Shown one piece after another: positions 1 to 8,800 of a stretch of DNA of 64,000 nt. How positions within the stretch are numbered: the first letter of the stretch is position 1; each line of letters begins with the position of its first letter. The DNA comes from Maniola hyperantus (taxonomy: Eukaryota > Arthropoda > Insecta > Lepidoptera > Nymphalidae), in NCBI RefSeq assembly GCF_902806685.2, contig NC_048554.1, forward strand, positions 1,860,001 to 1,924,000. Reading direction: 5' to 3'. The notes beneath the pieces are model-generated. The model saw only the letters and a program-made list of their open reading frames with translations, had not been told where the DNA came from and did no database searches. Position numbers and translations under genes: made by a program.

Positions 1-358
1 AAAAAAAAAAAAAAACGAAATAACTCTCCTAGAAAATAGATCTCGGAACAGAATCGGAAAAAATAACAGAAATGATCCATTATCTAGAAGGAAAACGAAA
101 ACAAAACACAAAACCCCCCCTTTTCGTTATCCCCAAAGTACGATATTTGCATTTTTACTTTCTCAACCGGTTGGTCTACCACAAGCATTCCAATCATCAC
201 ATATTCATCCCTACATACATCCACTACATTCCTCCTCAACTGAACCATGGTAATGTAACTGTTAACTCAGAACATCACTACACTCATTCAAATTCCTAAT
301 TGAATATTGATAACTTAAATATTCAAACAGTTTAGACCAACTAAGTAATGGCAAATAT

Positions 359-1366
359 CTACTTCTTAATATCCTTAATATGCCAAGTGCCTATTGGGTG
401 GTTGTCAGCTACTCTAACTAGTTCATAAACCAAAGGTGACAAAACCTTGACAACCCTGCACTTTTCATACTTAGGTGCCAGCTTAGCTGCGAAAAAATTT
501 GTAGCGTCGCTTTGTGGATAGGTCTTTTTCCACACTATATCCCCAACAGAATAGCTTGCAGACCTACGCCTTAAGTTGTAATGCGTTGCATACTCTGCAT
601 GAGCCTGAAACAAATTTCTCCTAACCTGACCAAATATGTCCTCCAAAGTTCCAAACTTTCCTGCGTATTCCTCCCTTGGAATTCCGGCCTCGTACTCCTT
701 ATCCGTGTCCTTATAGAAGGAACCATTTAAAACCGGTTCTCTAGCGTGGACAAGGAAGAACGGGGAGAATCCAGTGGATTCATTAACCGCACTGTTTATG
801 GCGAACTGGACCTTGTACAGGTTTTCGTCCCAGGACCTGTGGTTATCTTTCACAAAAGCGGCTACAGCAGTCATAACAACCTTATTGTACCTCTCAACAA
901 GGTTAACTTGCGGAGTGTACAGTGGTGTGTAGTGTAATTTCGGAATATTATAACGCTTAATGAGATTACGGAATTCAGATCCTGTAAATTGGGACCCATT
1001 GTCCACAATCACAGTCTCTGGAACACTATGGTTCAAAAATACAAAATTCTCTAGCGCTTTAACAACAGCGGCACCTGTGGCACGCCGTAACGGAAACAAC
1101 ATTGTATATTTCGAAAAACAACACGTCACCACAAAAAGAAATGTAAATCCTGATTTAGACCTAGGCAAAGGTCCGACTAAATCAGCCGAAATGACCTGGA
1201 AAGGTCTCTCGCAGACTTTAGGCTTCCCAAGCAGACCTGGAGTGGCTGATGTCGTGTGTTTATACGCAGAGCAAGTATCACAATTCTTAACGTACTCAAC
1301 CACGTCCTTATACATACCACGCCAAAAATATTTAGGGTATATAGTGGATGAATTTGGTTTACGCAC
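359..1366 (-). mobile_element. Ty3/gypsy-type integrase remnant (3' part of pol)
   Basis: About 335 codons are open on the minus strand and encode a retroviral-type integrase, which inserts element cDNA into chromosomes. A CxxC pair (C29, C32) is the second half of the HHCC zinc finger. The catalytic triad is D62 (SADLVGP), D122 (VDNGSQF) and E158 (VERYN), with the expected 35-residue spacing between the last D and E. The C-terminal part ends in WHIKDIKK and a stop. The frame has no upstream ATG; it begins at a CTG, and a stop closes it about 80 bp further upstream. The HH half of the finger, RNase H and reverse transcriptase are absent, and no LTRs were recognised. This is a 5'-truncated copy with an intact catalytic core. 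Ty3 assignment rests on the overall look of the core; another LTR clade is possible. Confidence 0.8.
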
Positions 1367-1439
1367 AGATCCTCACATGTTGTCTTCACATGTTGACTCC
1401 AGGAAAATTCTAAATCTCAGCAATCGGTGTTGCCAGACG

Positions 1440-1927
1440 CAACCCGAGTGTGGCCGCTCTCAGTTAGTTTGATCATAAAGCCAATTCATTTTTGAATATT
1501 TGCGGAACCTAAGGATATATTATAAGAACCGTTTTGTTAATGACCTAACAATAAACAAATGATATTATGGTTTTATTTAATTATTTTGTTTTATTTTTAC
1601 GACAATTGACAACGAAGCAAACGCCATCTATTGTGGCTCGAATGAACTCTGAACATCGACCCACGCGTAGTTCTGCACCTTGATGCTAGGTGGCACCAAC
1701 ATACTTTGAACAAAATAGATTTTAATTAAAAGCGAAACGCTAATTAGTAGTTCAAAATTTACAACGTCACAATCTCTAGTTTAAAAAATATAGCCTGTAT
1801 GTCACTTGAGAATAATGTAGCTTTCTAATGGTGAAAGAATTTTTGAAACCAGCCCAGTAGTTTTTGAGTTTATTTGTTGTAGTAACATAAAAAAATACAA
1901 TTCTTCCTCTTTATAATATTAGTGTAG
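1440..1927. other. No gene seen
   Basis: AT-rich sequence upstream of the integrase remnant. No coding exon, LTR end or RNA gene could be supported. Confidence 0.5.
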
Positions 1928-2375
1928 AAAAACCGGTCAAGTGCGAATCAGACTCGCGTACCGCAAAATTTCATCCTACAGTCGTATTTTTTTGACATTT
2001 TGCACGATATATTATCGAAAACTATTTATGCAAAAAAATATATGAAAATCCGTTTTAGAATGTACAGGTAAAAGCCCTTTCATATCATACCCCACTTGGT
2101 ATATTAATTAATCTTACTTTGAAAGTTCAAAATACTTATTATTATTGTTCATGAACACATTTTAATTATTTTTGTGATGTAACCACAAATTCGCGGTTTT
2201 GGATTTTCCTCTTACGCGTGCTTATAAGACCTACCTAACTGCCAAATTTCATGATTCTAGGTCTACCCTAGTCTAGGAACTACCCTATACTTATAGGTTT
2301 CTTGACAGACAGACAGACAACGAAGTGATCCTATAAGGGTTCCTTTTTTCCTTTTGAGGTACGGAACCCTAAAAA
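1928..2375 (+). repeat. Lepidopteran interspersed repeat (CCGGCCAAGTGCGAGTC family)
   Basis: A nearly full copy of the commonest repeat in this window. It starts near CCGGTCAAGTGCGAATCAG, passes through the TTTTCGACATTTTGCACGAT-like and CAGACAGACAGAC blocks, and ends in GAGGTACGGAACCCTAAAAA. About twenty full or partial copies lie in the window in both orientations. No coding capacity. Confidence 0.85.
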
Positions 2376-2666
2376 CAAATAAAATTGTGATTTACCTCAA
2401 AGATACGGTCGCAACAGGATCTGATTAAAATGTACTTATTAACAAATCGCAAAACCTGAAAACACGTTTTTTCTCGCTGCGTATTGCGAATCTTTTATGC
2501 AATAAAAAATAACAAGACTATTCTGTATATTCATAATATGTAATTATTACGCAATGGCCGTGACCTCACTTTACAGTCAATGTACGAAGTCGAATACTTG
2601 TTTTTTAGGCTGTGCGCACACGGGCCACTCGCCACACGAACAAGCAACCGACTTCATACTCCATAC

Positions 2667-3730
2667 CAGGGTTGTTGCGGATGCCAATACTTTGAATTCC
2701 GCGGATGCGGATGCAGATGTCTGAATTAATGCGAATTTACGGATGCGCATGCGAATATCCGTAACACCCTGTTGGGTACCATTGTACACTTTTTCACTGA
2801 CTTAGACATGTGTCCGCTATAGCTTAACTTAACTGAAAACCGCTGCCGTGCCTATAGCGTACCATAGCGTTATTGTCGTAGCTAGCAACGGTTTTCAGTT
2901 ATCATCTATGACGAACCACCTGACAACGCAACACTGCCAACTGGCAACCGACAATGCATTGTTTGGTTTTTGGGTAACTAGAAACGCAATAGTTATGCCT
3001 TCTCTTTCTTTCTTTCACTGAAAGCTGAGAAGGAGCGGTTATTGGCTACCGGCTTAGTAACTAAGAACTTGGTAAACCAAAGCCGACCTTATCTCTATTA
3101 CGCTAAGGCTTAACTGTACAAGTACTTGTCCATTACACTTTGATCTATCATTCTAAATACAGTTAGCCTTAGAGTAATAGAGATAAGGTCCTCTTTGGTT
3201 TATCAATCTTTATGAAATGTTTTTGGTTAACTGGACTGTGGCAAACTATTCGTGCAGGCGTCCACTATAGTTTGACCTATGTCAATGATCAAATTAAACT
3301 TTACTGCTATGAACTTAAGGTTGTGATTACTTCACGATATTCATGAAAGTAAAATTGGTTTTATTTTAGTGAATATGCGCGCGCTAGCTATACAGACGGT
3401 ATTGATACGGCAGCTAGCTTAGTTACTACTACGGAAACCGCTGCGCGTTGCGCATATTAAATTAGTTGAAACACAACTCTGATACCGATATTCGGCAACG
3501 GTTAACAATATCGGTATTGAAACTAAGTAACTGTTGATTAACCGTTGCCGTGAATAGCCAATAACGCCCATCTTTATTGGTCAGTAAGCGAACGAAGATA
3601 TCAAACACGCCCGAAACACGCGCCACTCTGGCCCCGCCCAATTTCTTTGCAGGTCGTTATTTGTTCCAAATATGAATCCGCATCCGTAAAAGCTGCACAT
3701 TAATGGATGCGGATGTCCGTAACACCCCTA
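2667..3730. mobile_element. Non-autonomous hAT-type element with 8-bp target duplication
   Basis: The left end begins CAGGGTTGTTGCGGATG and the right end is its near inverse (CGGATGTCCGTAACACCCCTA). The direct repeat CTCCATAC lies immediately outside both ends (2659-2666 and 3731-3738), the 8-bp target duplication typical of hAT transposons. The 1.06-kb interior has no transposase. It contains several long palindromes, for example arms at 3069-3117 and 3159-3207. Ends and duplication are seen directly; the hAT assignment follows from CAGGG ends plus 8-bp duplication. Confidence 0.8.
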
Positions 3731-3751
3731 CTCCATACATGTTTGTAAGAA

Positions 3752-4083
3752 TAGGCTACTTGACAATTTTTTTAAGTTGGTCTTAAATGGTTAATATTTG
3801 TCCTATTATATCAAAAAAATTAACACTATATTTTTTTGCGCCCTAAAAACCCTGTAACCCTGTGGTTATACTGTTGTTTACAAATGCATGACGTCAGAGC
3901 ACAGATAATCTATCGGCCAAACATGGCCGACAGTGTTTTCACCTGTCTAAGAAAAATATTTTTTTAAATTAAAGTTTTACGGTTTTTAGGGCGCAAAAAA
4001 ATATAGTGTTAATTTTTTTGATATAATAGGACAAATATTAACCATTTAAGACCAACTTAAAAAAATTGTCAAGTAGCCTATTG
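3752..4083. mobile_element. MITE with ~100-bp terminal inverted repeats
   Basis: Left arm 3752-3850 (AATAGGCTACTTGAC... to GCGCCCTAAAAACC) is repeated inverted at 3983-4083. The short centre contains TCGGCCAAACATGGCCGA. No ORF. A related half copy lies at 63291-63505. No clear target duplication. Confidence 0.8.
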
Positions 4084-4794
4084 CCGAACCGGCCGGTTGC
4101 GGCGACAAGCTATTACGAAATTATGAAAGCTGAGAGTGAAAAATAGCGGCAAATGAAAAAAAAACTAGTTGTACTCTGGGTTAATTAGAAATGAACATAT
4201 CTGAAACTTTTTTAATATTCTTATTGTAGTTACGTGTTACGTTTTTAATAGTTTGATTGTATTTTGCTTACCATAATTCTATGGAGATCCAACAAATAAC
4301 AGTTAAAATTCAAACTTCTTATTTCAAAAGTGCAGTTTTACAAGAATACAAGAGGGTCAAAAATGTGAAAAAAATCAAATAAGCCTGATGTATCAAGCTG
4401 ATATTTCGAACTTGTCATGGAACATGCAGCACGAAACGGGAAATGGCATTTTTCAATATACGCCTTTTTGTGTTGAAGCCTTCGAATTGCCATTAGCACT
4501 GAATCTCGGTGATAAACACTGATTATGGACACTATAATGCAGTTTTTTTGTTGGATACTTTTCGTAGTAAACAGTGGAGAGTGGTCCGTCTGCACAGATC
4601 CTAAACTGCCTGTACTGCACATCGGGTGCACTTTGTAATGGTAATTATCATATCATTATGTATCACAATGGCCGATTCCGTAATTAATATTCTATAATAT
4701 TATTAAATATATGTGTCAAAGTGCAAGTAATGCATTTTCAGTTTTATGATAGGAAAGATACTAAGAGTTATCGACTAATAATGATTTCGACTTC
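4084..4794. other. No gene seen
   Basis: AT-rich stretch between repeats. The 97-codon minus-strand frame at 4338-4631 has no family resemblance, splice context or conserved motif that I recognise. Confidence 0.5.
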
Positions 4795-5360
4795 AAAAAA
4801 GGGGGAAACCACTATAGGATCACTTTGTAGTCTGTCTGTCTGTCTGTCCGTCCGTCGTGTCTTTCAAGAATAAATATAGGGTAGGTACTTCCCGTTGACC
4901 TAGAATCAAGAAATTTGTCGGGTACGTAGATCTTATAGCACAAGTAAAGGAAACAAGTGCGAGTCAGGCGGCAGTTTCGTACTACAGTCGTATTTTTTCG
5001 ACATTTTGCACAATAATTCAAAAACTATGTTGCATAAAAATGAATAAAAATCTGTTTTAGAATGCACAGATGAAGACCTTTCATATGATACTCCACTTGA
5101 TATAGTGAAAATTCGAAAATTGAAAATACTTATTAGTAGTTCATGACCACAATTTAATTGTTTTTGTGTGATGTAACCACAAATTCACGGTTTTCAGATT
5201 TATCCCCGAATATCTGCTATAAGACCTACCTACCAAATTTCATGATTCAAGGTCAACGGCAAGTACCCTATAGGTTTCTTGACAGACCGACAGACAGACA
5301 GACAACAAAGTGATCCTATAAGGGTTCCGTTTTTCCTTTTGAGGTACGGAACCCTAAAAA
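4795..5360 (+). repeat. CCGGCCAAGTGCGAGTC-family repeat, two fragments in opposite orientation
   Basis: An inverted 3' fragment (4795-4943, starting AGGATCACTTTGTAG) abuts a nearly complete forward copy (4945-5360, ending GAGGTACGGAACCCTAAAAA). A further short inverted piece continues to about 5392, where it cuts off the partial third copy of FAAH-B exon 4. Confidence 0.75.
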
Positions 5361-5391
5361 AGGAGAAAACCCTTAGAGGATCACTTTGTAG

Positions 5392-5847
5392 TGACAAGAT
5401 GCCGAGAGTGTGTAGCATGCCCTTAATTGTGTGGCTCTCCTTGTGAATGGTACACCTTAAGCTTGTTTCTTGCACTTACCATTTATTGATCTCCGGCACA
5501 TTGGTGACGGCCACGGGAATGGCGCCGGCCGCCTTAAGGAGCCGCACGCACTCCGCGTCCTCGTCCGCGCGCACGCTCTTCCGCGACAAGATGCCGAGAG
5601 TGTGCAGCATGCCCTTAACTGCGTGGCTCTCCTTCGCCGTGAATGGTACACCTTAAGCTTGTTTCTTGCACTTACCATTTATTGATCTCCGGCACATTGG
5701 TGACGGCCACGGGAATGGCGCCGGCCGCCTTAAGGAGCCGCACGCACTCCGCGTCCTCGTCCGCGCGCACGCTCTTCCGCGACAAGATGCCGAGAGTGTG
5801 CAGCATGCCCTTAACTGCGTGGCTCTCCTTCGCCGTGAATGGTACAC
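5392..5847 (-). repeat. Tandem duplication of FAAH-B exon 4 (196-bp unit)
   Basis: Two copies, 5676-5847 and 5480-5651, are identical by eye. Each holds a 172-nt amidase exon with its donor (TG|GTAAGTG) and acceptor (CTTAAG|GTG). Only 24 nt separate the exons, below any usual intron length. A third, diverged copy (about 5392-5455) has small indels and is cut off by a repeat. The outermost copy (5676-5847) keeps phase with the upstream exons. Confidence 0.85.
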
Positions 5848-8800
5848 CTTAAGATTAAATGATAGTCAAAATGGGCGTAGGACCACAGAATTGAAATGCA
5901 TTTCAAACGAAAGCTTTTCGGCAGGCACAATTTGGGAATTTATAATTTCCAAATTGTTTCTGGTTTGCGGGGTGATTCGCTAAGGGCGTTTGTGCACTCA
6001 TCCGTGAAATAACGGATTCCGTAAAAATACGAATCGAATGAGTACGTATTGGCCATTTCGAAGAATCATGGATACGAACCGAATACGGATGAGTGCACAC
6101 ACGCCACAACTCAGTGATTATCACTAAATGAAAACCATCAAACTCGTTTGACATTGATTGGTCTACATTGCTGCTTCACTGAGCGTTACAAAAATATTTT
6201 TTCGTAGAAAGTCTTCAATGAATTAAAAACAAGTTTCAAATGAGCTTGATCGCTGTGATAGCCTAGTGGTTAGGACGTCCGCCTTCTAATCGGAGGTCGG
6301 GGGTTCGATCCCGGGCACGCACCTCTAACTTTTTGGAGTTATCAGCGTTTTAAGTAATTACATATCACTTGATTTAACGGTGAACGAAAACATCGTGAGG
6401 AAACTTGCATGCCTGAGAGTTCTCCATAATGTTCTCAAAGGTATGTGAAGTCTACCAATCCGCACATGGCCAGCGTAGTAGACTATGGATTATTCTGTGA
6501 CTATGGCCAAAATCCTTCTCATTCTGAAGTCTGAGAGGAGTCCCGTGCTCTGTAGTGAGCCGGCGATGGGTTGATTATCATCATCATCATCATCATCATC
6601 ATCGTGAGCTTGATCGCTTTTATTCAGTGATGATAACTGAGTTAGGGAATCACTCCGCTGGTCTAATGAGAGTCTAGTCTCAGAATTATAAGGGTGATGG
6701 CCATAGCCCACGACACTGACTAAGGGTAAGATCTATAGAGCGCACTCTGACTTTGCTTAGACTTAAGACAGGGTTGAAACGAGATAGAGCTATCTCTCAC
6801 ATAAATCTGTCTCGTTTTAACTCAATCTTAAGTCTGCCCAGACTTCACATACACGTGTACCTTTGAGAACTCTCAGATATTATGCAGTTTCTTTACGATG
6901 TTTTCGTTCACCATTTAAGCCAAAATGATATTTAATTGCTTAAAACTCTCAAATCTCAATGTGCACACACGAAAGTTGTCAGGGTTATACCCTGGACTCC
7001 CCAAATCGAAGGCCAACGTCATAGGTATGTGAGTAGGCCTCGGAATAGAGATTGTTTAACATAATGATAAATATTATTATTCTGTTGAAATATATTAATA
7101 TAAATAAACGATACAAGTATTTGTATGACGCACACAGTTGCTGTGGTAGTTTTTTATTATAATACAATTTAAAGGAAAATATGGAATTTTATTATATAAA
7201 ATACTATCTGATGCCCGCGACTTCGTACGCGTGGATTTAAGTTTTTAAAAATCCTGTGGGAACTCTTAAATTTTCCGGGATAAAAGTAGTCTATGTCCTT
7301 CCCTGGGTTGCAAGCTACCTCTGTACCATATTTCGTTAAAATCGGTTGAACGATTGAGCCGTGAAAAGCTAGCAGACAGACAGACAGACAGACAGACACA
7401 CTTTCGCATTTATAATATTAGTACTTATGGATAAATACAAAGATTTTTATACAAACATAAACAAGTGCTTTTGAATCATCAAAGAATCTAACCACTGGTT
7501 CATTGGCGCATTGCTGGAGCAAGTCAAATTCACGCTTTTTAGGGTTCCGCACCTCAAAAGGAAAAAGGAACTATTATAGGATCACTTTGTTGTCTGTCTG
7601 TCTGTCAAGAAACCTATAGGGTACTTCCTGTTGACCTAGAAACATGAAAGGGAGGTAGGTAGGTTTATGTGGAATTAATAAATATGATCATGATGAACCC
7701 AGGTCTCTTCTCAGAAGAGACATGGGTTTAGGTCGTAGTCCGCCGCCACGCTGGCCAAGTGCGGCCAGCTCCTGCAAGGGTTTAATTAAACTGCCAATCA
7801 ATCCTTTAAATTTGTGGAAGTGTTCCAATTGATCAACTGCTTGAATGTGGAAAACTGCATCAATCATTATTACAGTCTCAATCGTTGTGATTGGCTGAAT
7901 TTATGCTATTCTTATTGCAACAATGCATTGTAGCCAATAGTGAATGAGCATCAAGAGATTGTTTAACATAATGATAAATATTATTATTCTGTTGAAATAT
8001 ATTAATATAAATAAACGATACAAGTATTTGTATGACGCACACAGTTGCTGTGGTAGTTTTTTATTATAATACAATTTAAAGGAAAATATGGAATTTTATT
8101 ATATAAAATACTATCTGATGCCCGCGACTTCGTACGCGTGGATTTAAGTTTTTAAAAATCCTGTGGGAACTCTTAAATTTTCCGGGATAAAAGTAGTCTA
8201 TGTCCTTCCCTGGGTTGCAAGCTACCTCTGTACCATATTTCGTTAAAATCGGTTGAACGATTGAGCCGTGAAAAGCTAGCAGACAGACAGACAGACAGAC
8301 ACACTTTCGCATTTATAATATTAGTACTTATGGATAAATACAAAGATTTTTATACAAACATAAACAAGTGCTTTTGAATCATCAAAGAATCTAACCACTG
8401 GTTCATTGGCGCATTGCTGGAGCAAGTCAAATTCACGCTTTTTAGGGTTCCGCACCTCAAAAGGAAAAAGGAACTATTATAGGATCACTTTGTTGTCTGT
8501 CTGTCTGTCAAGAAACCTATAGGGTACTTCCTGTTGACCTAGAAACATGAAAGGGAGGTAGGTAGGTTTATGTGGAATTAATAAATATGATCATGATGAA
8601 CCCAGGTCTCTTCTCAGAAGAGACATGGGTTTAGGTCGTAGTCCGCCGCCACGCTGGCCAAGTGCGGCCAGCTCCTGCAAGGGTTTAATTAAACTGCCAA
8701 TCAATCCTTTAAATTTGTGGAAGTGTTCCAATTGATCAACTGCTTGAATGTGGAAAACTGCATCAATCATTATTACAGTCTCAATCGTTGTGATTGGCTG

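Noticed and set aside
960..1472. 170-codon plus-strand frame
   Set aside because: Antisense of the integrase, which has the DDE motif on the minus strand.
5447..5983. Plus-strand frames over the duplicated FAAH-B exon
   Set aside because: They are antisense shadows of the amidase exon; the minus-strand reading has family motifs and splice sites.
6254..6340. tRNA gene at the TAGCCTAGTGGTTAGG / GGTTCGATCCC boxes
   Set aside because: Pol III boxes are present, but the sequence continues into a SINE body with target duplications and does not close an acceptor stem. The same applies near 21950, 24510 and 48050.
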